Below are positions 8,021 through 15,416 of a stretch of 28,855 bases of DNA, piece after piece. Location: assembly GCA_002817055.1 (NCBI GenBank), contig MUCU01000074.1:1-28855 (forward strand), given 5' to 3'. Below the pieces are notes generated by a model. The model was given only the letters and a program-made list of their open reading frames with translations. It ran no database searches and was not told the origin of the DNA. Position numbers and translations under genes: made by a program. Source of the DNA: SAR202 cluster bacterium Io17-Chloro-G7. GTDB lineage: Bacteria; Chloroflexota; Dehalococcoidia; UBA3495. Within the stretch, counting starts at the first letter, position 1. Every line of letters starts with the position of its first letter.

Positions 8021-8050
8021 ATTATACGCCGCTGCCAGACCCGTTATCAA
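8021..8050 (-). promoter_or_regulatory. Strong sigma70-type promoter for the pdxS operon
   Basis: On the minus strand TTGATA (8050-8045) and a perfect TATAAT (8026-8021) are separated by 18 nt. The nearest downstream minus-strand gene is pdxS at 7795, leaving a leader of about 220 nt. The leader has a 6-bp inverted repeat GCGCAA/TTGCGC soon after the start and a 15-bp tandem repeat nearer pdxS. No known riboswitch was recognised. Confidence 0.6.
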
Positions 8051-8232
8051 TTGCGCTGGAGCCAGGCGCAGCGAGCCTCTAACTCACGACTGCGTATCCG
8101 GATTGCCGGACCGATAAGGGCTTCGATTCCGGGCCGGTTTCAAACAGCACGTTGCAGGAAATTCAGCTATAAACTGGTCTTTCGCTGTGATAACCCATAT
8201 GCGACCAACCCAGTATACGGACTCTTCATTTC

Positions 8233-8262
8233 TTGACAGGTTCTTATGGCTAGAATTAAGAT
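8233..8262 (+). promoter_or_regulatory. Promoter of tRNA-Phe
   Basis: A perfect TTGACA (8233-8238) is followed after 18 nt by TAAGAT (8257-8262). The mature tRNA begins 12 nt further on, as expected for a tRNA promoter. Confidence 0.6.
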
Positions 8263-8273
8263 AAATACGAACC

Positions 8274-8349
8274 GCCGAGGTAGCTCAGTAGGTAGAGCAC
8301 GGCACTGAAAATGCCGGTGTCGACAGTTCGATTCTGTCCCTCGGCACCA
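8274..8349 (+). tRNA. tRNA-Phe (GAA) with encoded CCA
   Basis: The acceptor arms GCCGAGG and CCTCGGC pair fully. The D stem is GCTC/GAGC, the anticodon stem CGGCA/TGCCG with loop CTGAAAA gives anticodon GAA, and the T stem is GACAG/CTGTC with TTCGATT. The 3' CCA (8347-8349) is encoded. Total length is 76 nt. A degraded mobile element begins about 95 nt downstream. Confidence 0.96.
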
Positions 8350-8435
8350 TGGTTAATTCCCCCACAAAGCTAATTGCCTACACCATTTTCCTTGTTATCT
8401 CTCTGCGCGTCGGTCTGCCAGCTTTGGATTTGGAA

Positions 8436-8774
8436 TCACCGGTTGTTAGCCCTGCTCTCTGGCTGGGGATGGTACGTCTCCGCCAGCAACATCTCCCGCA
8501 GCTGTAGCCCGTGGTCCTCCAGGTAAGCTGGCAGTTGCTCCACGCTCATGCCATCCACCCCTGGACTGCCCTTGTTGGCCCGCACGCGCTCCATCGCCGA
8601 CCGCAGGTTCTCTACGGCGGTGATGGCCTCCATGAGCTCTCCCGTCAAGGCTCCCTGTCGGTGCAACGCCAGCGGTGGCGGAGACCCTTTCCCAGGGTCG
8701 CCGGGGGCTTCACCCCCTTCTCCCCAGGCGAAGGCCAGTTGCCCGGTTTGCTGCCTCATGTCACGCTGAGTCAT
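8436..8774 (-). pseudogene. Truncated group II intron reverse transcriptase/maturase (N-terminal part)
   Basis: The 112-residue reading frame contains the characteristic opening of group II intron-encoded reverse transcriptases: ENLRSAMERVRANKGSPGVD followed by GMSVEQLPAYLEDH and the TYHPQP element. Complete proteins are usually 400-600 residues. Here homology stops right after YHPQP, and a short unrelated tail (ESRANNR) leads to a stop. All catalytic RT motifs, including YxDD, are missing, so it cannot act. It lies inside the intron remnant. Confidence 0.88.
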
Positions 8775-9176
8775 ACCCGGTGCCTTGCACTCCTGTTCGG
8801 CCCTTTCCCCGGCTCGCTGGGGTACTACGGCCTCTGCTGACTTCTACGGCCTCTTCCCGCCTGTCTCCAGACTGGTAGTCTCCCTTCTGCAGAAAGACAA
8901 GACCGCAGATCTCCCGGGATAAGCGCTCGCTCTTTCACCCCGTCCCCGCCGGATTTACCACGAGCCAGTCTTGGGAATCACGGGTTTCACCGCTGCTTGC
9001 CAGCTCACCCACTGCTCATGGCCTACTATCCGGTTCCTGTTCGTCAGGGCGTGGTTCTCGCTCGGGCTTCCTTCAGACCCCACCTCGCGATGACGCCCTT
9101 GCCTCTGCGAAACGGTTCCGATTCCCTGGACCGTAGAGGACTTACACCTCCCAGAGCGGGCACATGCCCGGCGTAC
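8445..9176 (-). mobile_element. 3'-truncated group II intron remnant
   Basis: On the minus strand the element starts near 9176 with GTACGCCGGGCATGTGCCC, resembling the conserved intron 5' end (consensus GTGCG). Next comes GGGAGGTGTAAGTCCTC, typical of domain I. The intron-encoded protein begins at 8774 and is cut after about 105 residues. No domain V/VI hairpin appears before the tRNA, so the 3' half is gone. The 5' end follows a terminator hairpin by a few nucleotides, which is the known target preference of class C (group IIC) introns. The stretch 8775-9304 holds only intron RNA domains, that hairpin and the leader of the next gene. Confidence 0.8.
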
Positions 9177-9181
9177 AAGCA

Positions 9182-9209
9182 AAGCCCCCGGCTACTAAAC
9201 TGGGGGCTT
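9182..9209 (-). terminator. Terminator-like hairpin at the intron 5' exon
   Basis: AAGCCCCC (9182-9189) pairs with GGGGGCTT (9202-9209), an 8-bp stem with a 12-nt loop. In minus orientation it is followed by TTGCTT and then the intron 5' end. The T tract is modest and no minus-strand gene ends here, so it may be a relocated target site rather than a working terminator. Confidence 0.55.
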
Positions 9210-9304
9210 ACTCTTGGAGAGCTCCTGGTTGAAAAGAGTTTCGGGTAGCGTGCGTAAATCTCCCCCAATGGTCATAGCAATGCCTTGGGTGTAAAGTTAT
9301 CTTC

Positions 9305-10354
9305 ATGAGAAAAGTTGAGTTGAAACTCAGCGTCCTAGACCAGAGCCCGGTCTACGACGGCGAATCCGATGCGGAAGGCCTGTGGCACACCCTAGAGTTG
9401 GCGCAAAAGGCAGAGGCTTGGGGGTATAACCGGTTTTGGGTTACCGAGCACCATGGGTCCAACCGGGTCATGGGCTCTTCTCCCGAAGTGTTGGTCTCGC
9501 ATCTGCTGGCCAAGACGGACCGGATCCGCGTAGGCTCCGGCGGGGTGATGTTGCAGCACTACAGCCCCTTTAAGGTGGCCGAGAATTTTAACGTCTTGGC
9601 TTCCTTGGCGCCGGGAAGGGTGGACTTGGGCATCGGCAGAGGCCCCGGCGGCTTCCCTCAATCGACGGCGGCACTACAATCTTACTCAAGACAATCCGAC
9701 GCAAAAGACGAGGCCAAGCCCTTTTTAGAGAAAGTAATCGACCTACAGAAATTCCTCCACAATCGCCTGGAGGACACCCACCCGCATCATGGACTGAAGG
9801 TAAGTCCCGCTCCTCCCCATGTGGCCGACCTATTTTTGTTGGGCACTACTCCTTCCAGCGGGGAGATGGCGGGCTGCCTTGGATTGCCATATATTTTTGC
9901 CCTGTTCCTTAACAGTGACGAAGCCGTGATGCGGGAGTCCGTCGAGTCCTACCGCAGCGGGTTTGTTGAGTCGGCAGGGGCGAGTCCCCAAGTAATGCTG
10001 GCCTTACCGGTAATTGTGGCCGACAGTGACGATGAAGCCGCTGGCTATGCCTCCGAGATAACGGTCGTGCGGATTCTTCTGGAGAGCGGACGAACGTTCA
10101 CCGTGTTTTCAGTCGAAGCAGCCGAAGATTTCGGCAACCAGTCCGGGGAGAAATTCAGCTACGAGGTTCTGCAACCAAACGTTATCAATGGTTCCCCCAG
10201 CACCGTGCGGGAGAGGCTTTGCGGCATACAGAGCGATTATCAGGTTGACGAAGTTTTTATCGTTACGGCCATCAACGATTTTCAGAAACGGCTGCACTCT
10301 TATGAGTTGCTAAGCCGGGAGTTCAATCTGGTAAAGCGGACGACCACCGGCTGA
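9305..10354 (+). CDS. LLM-class (luciferase-like) flavin-dependent oxidoreductase
   Basis: This 349-residue protein matches the luciferase-like monooxygenase family of the MsnO8/YhbW type. It opens with LKLSVLDQSPV, then has FWVTEHHGSN near residue 45, the IRVGSGGVMLQHYSPFKVAE block (about 76-95) and APGRVDLGIGRGPGG. It probably uses reduced FMN (or F420 in organisms that have it) for oxygenation or oxidation; the substrate is not evident. ATG 9305 places the first strand correctly but has no clear Shine-Dalgarno. It converges with the PPOX gene, with 12 nt between stop codons. Confidence 0.92.
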   Translation: MRKVELKLSVLDQSPVYDGESDAEGLWHTLELAQKAEAWGYNRFWVTEHHGSNRVMGSSPEVLVSHLLAKTDRIRVGSGGVMLQHYSPFKVAENFNVLASLAPGRVDLGIGRGPGGFPQSTAALQSYSRQSDAKDEAKPFLEKVIDLQKFLHNRLEDTHPHHGLKVSPAPPHVADLFLLGTTPSSGEMAGCLGLPYIFALFLNSDEAVMRESVESYRSGFVESAGASPQVMLALPVIVADSDDEAAGYASEITVVRILLESGRTFTVFSVEAAEDFGNQSGEKFSYEVLQPNVINGSPSTVRERLCGIQSDYQVDEVFIVTAINDFQKRLHSYELLSREFNLVKRTTTG

Positions 10355-10366
10355 CTCGGTATAACG

Positions 10367-10783
10367 TTAATCTTCGTCCTTCCAGCCGGTCACCCTGGTC
10401 AGATGAATCTCGATTAGCTTCATCCGGTCTTCCGCCAGCAGTTCCTTGGCGAACTCGACACCGCGAACGGGACCGTCGTAGCGAACGCAGATCCGCTCAA
10501 CCATATCGGTAATCTCCCCCTCCGCCAGTTGAGCATCACCGTTCAATACCACGTACTTCAGGGGCCTCTGGTCGGTGGCAATCGACAGAGAGACCGCCGG
10601 GTTTCGCCCGATGTTTCGCACCTTAACGGCGTTGGCATCGGCCATCACGTACGCTTTGGCGTTGTCTTCCAAGAACCACACCGGCGCAACGTGGGGCCGG
10701 CCCGTGGCGCGCACTGTCACCAAGTGAGCGATGTGGGCTTCCGCCAAATAAGCAGCAATTTCATCTTTAGTCATATTAGCCAT
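10367..10783 (-). CDS. PPOX-fold (pyridoxamine 5'-phosphate oxidase-like) flavin/F420-binding protein
   Basis: The 138-residue product is a split-barrel protein. HLVTVRATGRPHVAPVWFLE (about 20-39), the strand AYVMADANAVKVRNIGRNP and VSLSIATDQRPLKYVVLNGD are the typical cofactor-binding strands of PPOX-class FMN- or F420-dependent enzymes. It is too short to be PdxH. The start ATG 10783 has GAAGGA with 6 nt spacing. It follows the isomerase gene by 43 nt on the same strand, suggesting one transcript. Substrate unknown. Confidence 0.88.
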   Translation of the reverse strand: MANMTKDEIAAYLAEAHIAHLVTVRATGRPHVAPVWFLEDNAKAYVMADANAVKVRNIGRNPAVSLSIATDQRPLKYVVLNGDAQLAEGEITDMVERICVRYDGPVRGVEFAKELLAEDRMKLIEIHLTRVTGWKDED

Positions 10784-10826
10784 AATAATTCCTTCTTAAA
10801 TCCCTAGCCGGGGGCAGGCCCTACGC

Positions 10827-11657
10827 CTAGCGGGCCAAAGGGCCGATGATTTCCCTGAGCCGGTCCCGGCTTCGCAGCACACTACCTTGCGGGTCGGCGT
10901 CGTTTCGCGTCTCCAGCACCAAGGTTAATGGGTAGTGCCGCAACCAATCGAGCCAGCGGGTGAAGTCCAGTTCGCCCTCGCCGATCTCCAGATGGTCCCG
11001 CTTTCCGTCGCAATCGTGGATATGGACGTGCCTCAGGTAGAGAGCAAAGGTGTCGATAGCGTCCGTAATGCCATCCGAGAGGTCGGCATGCCCCGTGTCC
11101 AGAGTGATTTGCACCGCAGGGCTGGAAACCTGCTGGACCAACTCCAAAAGCTCGGCGTAGCTCTGGATAACCTGTCCCGGAGCGTGGTGCAGGTTCTCGA
11201 CGCAGACGACCACGCCGGTCGCCTCGGCCTTGGGCGCAATTTCCGCCAAGAAGTTGCGTAGGTTCTCTCGGGCTTCCTGGCGGACGGCTTCCGGGGCGCG
11301 GGTAGGCGCAACCCCTGGACAGTCTATTGGGCCGGGATGGACCACCACCACTCGGGCCCCGATATCGTTGGCCAAGTCCAAGGTCTGCTCCAACTCGATG
11401 CGGTGTTGGGACCGCCGCTCCGGCTGGTGGGACGCCGGGGCCACGCCACGGTGAATAAAATGGATGGACAGTTCGACACCATGGTCACCAGCCAAAGACC
11501 TGACGTGCCCACGTTCATTAGTACTGATGGTTTCGGGCCATAGAGTGTAAGACCCCAACTCCAAGCCTCCGAAACCGTGCTTAAGCGCAAACTCCAACCC
11601 TTCGGTGGCTTGGGCTTCGGGTCCAAAAGTGTAGGTGGATACAGCTAATGTAGGCAC
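10827..11657 (-). CDS. Sugar phosphate isomerase/epimerase family TIM-barrel protein
   Basis: This 276-residue protein belongs to the xylose-isomerase-like/AP-endonuclease-2 TIM-barrel superfamily. Metal-ligand style motifs are in order: VVVHPGP, VVCVENLHH, QITLDTGHADL, VHIHDCDGKRDHLEIGEGEL. These strand-end His, Glu and Asp residues normally bind a divalent metal for isomerisation or epimerisation. I place the start at GTG 11657 (MPTLAVSTYTF), where the first strand begins and GAGGA lies 7 nt upstream. A TTG start at 11711 would add 18 unconserved residues. It is the likely first gene of a two-gene unit with the PPOX gene and is divergent from the lipoprotein gene. Confidence 0.88.
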   Translation of the reverse strand: MPTLAVSTYTFGPEAQATEGLEFALKHGFGGLELGSYTLWPETISTNERGHVRSLAGDHGVELSIHFIHRGVAPASHQPERRSQHRIELEQTLDLANDIGARVVVVHPGPIDCPGVAPTRAPEAVRQEARENLRNFLAEIAPKAEATGVVVCVENLHHAPGQVIQSYAELLELVQQVSSPAVQITLDTGHADLSDGITDAIDTFALYLRHVHIHDCDGKRDHLEIGEGELDFTRWLDWLRHYPLTLVLETRNDADPQGSVLRSRDRLREIIGPLAR

Positions 11658-11910
11658 CGCGTCTTCCTCGTGCGGGGGAATGTTCCCGGAGTCGCTACCC
11701 GGGCATGCCAAGATTCACCTCAATATATCACAGCAAAACTTAAATACCTCCATTATTGTTGGATTCAGGGCCTTGGCGCAGGAGCGGGTGGGAAAGCGAC
11801 GGGTGCATCTGACGCTAGCCGGAATACGTAGCCATTGGCATAACTTAGCTTGGCGCCACTTTTGGCACTTACCTGGTCTCGTCGGATTATGAAGTTCCGT
11901 GTTGTAAAAT

Positions 11911-13005
11911 GTGATTATGGATCTAGCCTCCAAAATCCGTAGTTTTCCAATCTCCGTTCAACCACGCATTACAGCATTATTGCTGAGCCTGGTTTTGCTG
12001 ATGTCCCTAGCCTTGGCCTGTGGGAGTGGCGCCGACGCCGACGACCACCAAGAACTACTCATAAACCTCCCTGCGGACGAGGGCGCTCACCCGGCGGGCA
12101 TTGAATGGTGGTACTTCAACGGCCACTTGGCCGACGATCGGGCGCGCGACTACAGCTTTCACTTCGTGACGTTCCAGATTGGGGCCAAACAGGACGGAGG
12201 CGACGTCAGTCAGGCCGGTCAACTGGCGCAATTGAGTTGGGGCGACCACACCAAAGACATCTTCGTTACCGGTGAGAAGGTGAGCCTGAAAATGCCCGAT
12301 GCGACACCTGGGAGCTTTCAATTTGATCTTTCCGGTTGGCAGATGTCGGGAGACGGTCAAGATTATGCCTTGGCCTTCAATACCAGTGGATACTCGGTGT
12401 CCCTAACCGGCCTGTCTACCAAACCAGCGGCCTTTCACCAGAAAACCGGGTTTGTTAATCTGGGTCCCGCCGGCGACACATTCTATTACACCCGTCCCCG
12501 CTTGGAGCTTTCCGGGACGCTGACCGTCGATGGCATTTCCCGCCCGGTTAACGGTACGGGATGGATGGACCATCAGTGGGGCGAGTTTGTTTCCCGCCAA
12601 GTAGGCTGGGATTGGATGAGCCTCCAGATGGACGACGGGTCCGAGTTGATGGCGGTCCTAGTGTGGGACCCGGAAGGGCATCTGCCGTTCACCAGCTACG
12701 GTACTTTCATTGCACCGGACGGCAAGGTCCGGCACTTGCTGGAACGAGAAGTTTCTCTAACGCCCACCGGGTCTTGGACCAGCCAGTCAACCAACGTTGT
12801 CTATCCCATGGGCTGGGAGCTAAGAGTCGAGCCTCTGGCGCTGGAATTGGTCCTAACTCCAAAACAGCAGAACGCCGAAATTCCCAAGAGCCGCTACGGG
12901 CCGCCAGGGTACTGGGAAGGAGCGGTGTCGTTAACCGGGGTCCTAGATGGTACGCCGATCACCGGAATGGGGTTCGTGGAGTTGGTGGGGTACCGGGGGG
13001 AGTAG
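11911..13005 (+). CDS. Lipoprotein with CrtC/AttH lipocalin-like domain (carotenoid 1,2-hydratase-like)
   Basis: The 364-residue precursor has a basic start, a hydrophobic stretch (about 20-36) and a lipobox LALAC with Cys37, predicting a membrane-anchored exported lipoprotein. The mature part carries the signature EWWYFNGH (65-72) and GTGWMDHQWGEF (about 214-225) of the CrtC N-terminal/AttH lipocalin-like superfamily. The family includes hydroxyneurosporene (carotenoid) hydratase and secreted proteins of unknown ligand. No other carotenoid gene is visible, so a carotenoid role is not supported here. Start GTG 11911 or ATG 11917; no good Shine-Dalgarno either way. Confidence 0.87.
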   Translation: MIMDLASKIRSFPISVQPRITALLLSLVLLMSLALACGSGADADDHQELLINLPADEGAHPAGIEWWYFNGHLADDRARDYSFHFVTFQIGAKQDGGDVSQAGQLAQLSWGDHTKDIFVTGEKVSLKMPDATPGSFQFDLSGWQMSGDGQDYALAFNTSGYSVSLTGLSTKPAAFHQKTGFVNLGPAGDTFYYTRPRLELSGTLTVDGISRPVNGTGWMDHQWGEFVSRQVGWDWMSLQMDDGSELMAVLVWDPEGHLPFTSYGTFIAPDGKVRHLLEREVSLTPTGSWTSQSTNVVYPMGWELRVEPLALELVLTPKQQNAEIPKSRYGPPGYWEGAVSLTGVLDGTPITGMGFVELVGYRGE

Positions 13006-13527
13006 GGCTGGGAAGCGATTGAAAAGCCTGGCTTCCCTTTCAGAAAGCCACTTGCCCTTCGACAGCTGTGCCCGTGTTTGATGGAATATCAACAATCCCA
13101 ATTTTATCATGCATCGAAATTGAACGCCCAGCGCAACCCCGGTACGGCAAAATGGTGAAGTTTTGGAGTCTAGTTAAGTAGGACATTTAGCCGGGTAGTT
13201 CAAGCTTTATATTAGAATTATCTACAGAGCAATGTCATTGCGGATGCTTTTAAGTATCATCTACGAGATCAAGAACAAACTATGTGTGGTCTGCCTGGAT
13301 CAAGCGGTTAAGTATAGTGAGTGGCTGTCTTCAAAAATTGTTGAATCCCACACTCCCAGACTTGGTCAAAGGTAGTAATCAACAGATGAATTAGGATTTC
13401 CCATGTCGGCGGAGGATTTTCGATGTGCTTCGTTAATTCTCATTACAGATTTTAGCGTAGCCCTTCTTGGGAGTTTTTCTGGAACCCTTTTTTCTGCAAC
13501 CCTATAGTGAGCTGCACGGGGAATGAA
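13006..13527 (+). other. Gene-free stretch before the PIN module
   Basis: About 520 nt that look clearly more AT-rich than the flanks. Apart from the weak terminator at 13010-13040 I see no gene, RNA or clear promoter. It may mark the left edge of an acquired segment carrying the PIN module. Confidence 0.5.
13010..13040 (+). terminator. Weak terminator after the lipoprotein gene
   Basis: GGGAAGC (13010-13016) pairs with GCTTCCC (13031-13037) and is followed by TTT. The loop is 14 nt and the T run short, so efficiency is doubtful. Confidence 0.4.
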
Positions 13528-14268
13528 ATGGCTGACAACGCAATGACACTAGCCCTTGACGGCAATGTTCCTCTTAGAGAATTTGCCATCGCAATAGAGC
13601 ACTTCGCCGGCTTGATAGATGCCCTTGCGTCACACATGCAAGCTAAAGATGGCGTCGAGTGGATCATCGATGACCTGGTAAAACGCAGTGCTATTGCAAC
13701 CGTCCGCGGTGAATCAAAAAACCCTCAAAAGGTGGCACAAGTCATCCAAGGATTTGCCGCCGTCGCGACAGCATTGCAAACCGATGTCAGTATTCCTTAC
13801 TCGAATAGAGTACGAACCCATGCTAACCAGATTAGGGCAATAATAAACCATCAGGTCACGGCGGTACGATTTGAAACCGCTACGTCTGACATAGTACTAA
13901 CTGATAACCCAACTCCCTTGTTGCTTCCGGCCGCCTATGGAGCGGTCGAAGGACGCATTCAAACATTAACCAACCGGGTTTCGCTGAGATTCACGTTGTT
14001 TGACGCCTTCTATGACCGTGCAGTTTCTTGCTATCTCGAGGAAGGGAATGAAGAAATTGTTTTGGGGGCTTGGGGCCATATGGCCTCTATAGAGGGGATT
14101 GTAGCTCGCGACCCTGATACTGGCAGGCCAGTAGCTATCCGTGGAATTACAAGCGTTGAGACTCTACTAGATGACATGCCCCATTACCATGAAGCAAGAA
14201 GCATTCTCCAGGTGCATGACGGAGCACCATCCCCTGAAGAAATTATAAGGAAATTGCGGGATGCTTAG
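13528..14268 (+). CDS. Unrecognised protein coupled to a PIN-domain nuclease (putative antitoxin-side partner)
   Basis: I do not recognise this 246-residue protein. It starts MADNAMTLALDGNVPLREFA and appears fully soluble and alpha/beta. A helical N-terminal part (LREFAIAIEHFAGLIDALAS) is followed by beta-rich segments such as VEWIIDDLVKRSAIATVRGE, RGITSVETLLDD and a C-terminal EEIIRKLRD helix. ATG 13528 is preferred because GGGGA lies 5 nt upstream; GTG 13507 is in frame. Its last 8 nt overlap the start of the PIN gene, so the two are translationally coupled, the usual layout of a toxin-antitoxin or nuclease-regulator pair. It is much larger than a normal VapB antitoxin and shows no DNA-binding motif I can name. 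Confidence 0.75.
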   Translation: MADNAMTLALDGNVPLREFAIAIEHFAGLIDALASHMQAKDGVEWIIDDLVKRSAIATVRGESKNPQKVAQVIQGFAAVATALQTDVSIPYSNRVRTHANQIRAIINHQVTAVRFETATSDIVLTDNPTPLLLPAAYGAVEGRIQTLTNRVSLRFTLFDAFYDRAVSCYLEEGNEEIVLGAWGHMASIEGIVARDPDTGRPVAIRGITSVETLLDDMPHYHEARSILQVHDGAPSPEEIIRKLRDA

Positions 14269-14766
14269 ACCTGGCCGCCGTCGTATTTATTGGGATTCTT
14301 GCGTGTGGCTTCGCTACATCAACGAATCGCTAGAAGACAAAGAGGTTTTGGATACGTTGCTCAGAGATAGCTCTATGAGGTATGGGGACATTCACTTAAT
14401 TACTTCAGTAATCGCCCAAACGGAGGTTGCATTTGCAGCAGCCGAGCAAAACAATCAGACTTTGGACGCCGATGTTGAGCAAAAAATAGATTCACTTTGG
14501 AAGGATCGAAGGGCTATAACCCTTGTGAAATACTTTCCTGCGTTAGCTCTTGAGGCACGTGGCTTAATTCGTATGAGCGTTGAAAGGCCTGGAGCCTGAG
14601 GCCCTATGATGCGGTACATCTGGCAACGGCTCAGAGATTGAGGGTCACCGAATTCCATACTTATGATGCTAAATTGCTTCGATTTTCCGGTGACTTGGGT
14701 TTCCCGATAACAGAACCATACGTTCATGGTGCGTCGTCATCTCAGCAAGAGCGGCTTCAGCCGTAA
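14261..14766 (+). pseudogene. PIN-domain ribonuclease (VapC-like), split by a one-base frameshift
   Basis: The first reading frame (14261-14599) gives a PIN N-terminus with IYWDSCVWL (catalytic Asp12) and TEVAFA (Glu55). It ends at TGA 14597-14599. Shifting by one base at about 14595 continues as LRPYDAVHLATAQRL and HTYDAKLLRFSGDL to TAA 14764-14766, supplying the remaining two acidic residues of the active site. One missing base in GAGCCTGAGG (for example a third C) restores a 169-residue PIN protein. Either the toxin is inactivated or the base is an assembly error. The start overlaps the upstream gene by 8 nt. Confidence 0.85.
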
Positions 14767-14843
14767 CTTATGGTACCGAAAAAGGGACTCAAATCTATAC
14801 GCCCTCACAGACACTTGATCGGGCTCAGAGCCAGAAGCGCTCC

Positions 14844-15083
14844 CTACCCGCCCGCAGCCGCCTTGATGGCTTCTTCCATCCGCTGCTGCTCCGACGGTAT
14901 GTCCGCTGGCTGGACCGGGATGGGCAGCGCCGTTAGAAAGTCCACCACGGTGCTGGCAAGTATGTCTTGCTCTTGCTGGGAAAACCCTGCCCGTTGGGCA
15001 ATGTCTTCGGCTCCGTACATTACGGTTTGCCGAAACCCGTAGTCGGCTACGGCCCGGTTTGCTATGTTGATTAGCTTGTCCAT
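14844..15083 (-). CDS. Small protein resembling NHLP/Os1348-type RiPP leader peptides
   Basis: The 79-residue product begins MDKLINIANRAVADYGFRQT and continues AEDIAQRAGFSQQEQDIL. The pattern (short helix, RAVADYGFR, then a helix ending in a glycine plus S/xxE) resembles the leader part of NHLP, Os1348 and related precursor peptides of ribosomal natural products. The tail is Pro/Gln/Ala-rich and ends in AAAGG. No modifying enzyme or transporter is adjacent, so a precursor role is speculative; it may be a free-standing small protein. ATG 15083 has GAGG 3 nt upstream; a TTG at 15110 with AGAAGG is an alternative giving 88 residues. Confidence 0.5.
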   Translation of the reverse strand: MDKLINIANRAVADYGFRQTVMYGAEDIAQRAGFSQQEQDILASTVVDFLTALPIPVQPADIPSEQQRMEEAIKAAAGG

Positions 15084-15416
15084 GGTCCTCACTTCGCCAA
15101 GAGTGCTCAACAATACCTTCTGATGTTAGTCGAGGGAGCAATTACGAATAATCGCATACCCACGCCACAGATTCTTCGCTTTGCTCAGAGCTTGCGAATA
15201 AATACCTCTGAGTGGCCTTATTGAGACTAGTTTCAGAGCTGTATTGAGACTGAAAATCGGCGATTTCGCCAAAAACTCACAAATTCTCAGAATGACATGG
15301 TAGCGATTAGCCGGCGCTCTCAATTGCCATGGTAGCGGCTTTGTCTTCGCTTTTAAATGACATGCTAGCTATTGACCGATATTTTCCTAAAATGGGGACG
15401 CTCAGAACAGAAACAT
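15084..15416. other. Gene-free stretch with a spaced 22-bp imperfect direct repeat
   Basis: No gene is apparent. Copies at 15291-15312 and 15356-15377 share AATGACATG-TAGC-ATT--CC (18 of 22 identical), 65 nt apart, with a weaker related block near 15322. A small GC hairpin with an A-rich tail lies near 15260. Function unknown. Confidence 0.45.

Noticed and set aside
7891..8082. 63-residue plus-strand reading frame upstream of tRNA-Phe
   Set aside because: Composition is not protein-like, there is no Shine-Dalgarno, and it runs antisense to the pdxS promoter and leader.
8274..8349. tRNA-Phe as an integration site of a genomic island
   Set aside because: No copy of the tRNA 3' end and no integrase were found in the window.
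15240..15400. Possible CRISPR-like array from repeated ATG-TAGC blocks
   Set aside because: Only two or three imperfect copies, variable spacing and no cas genes.
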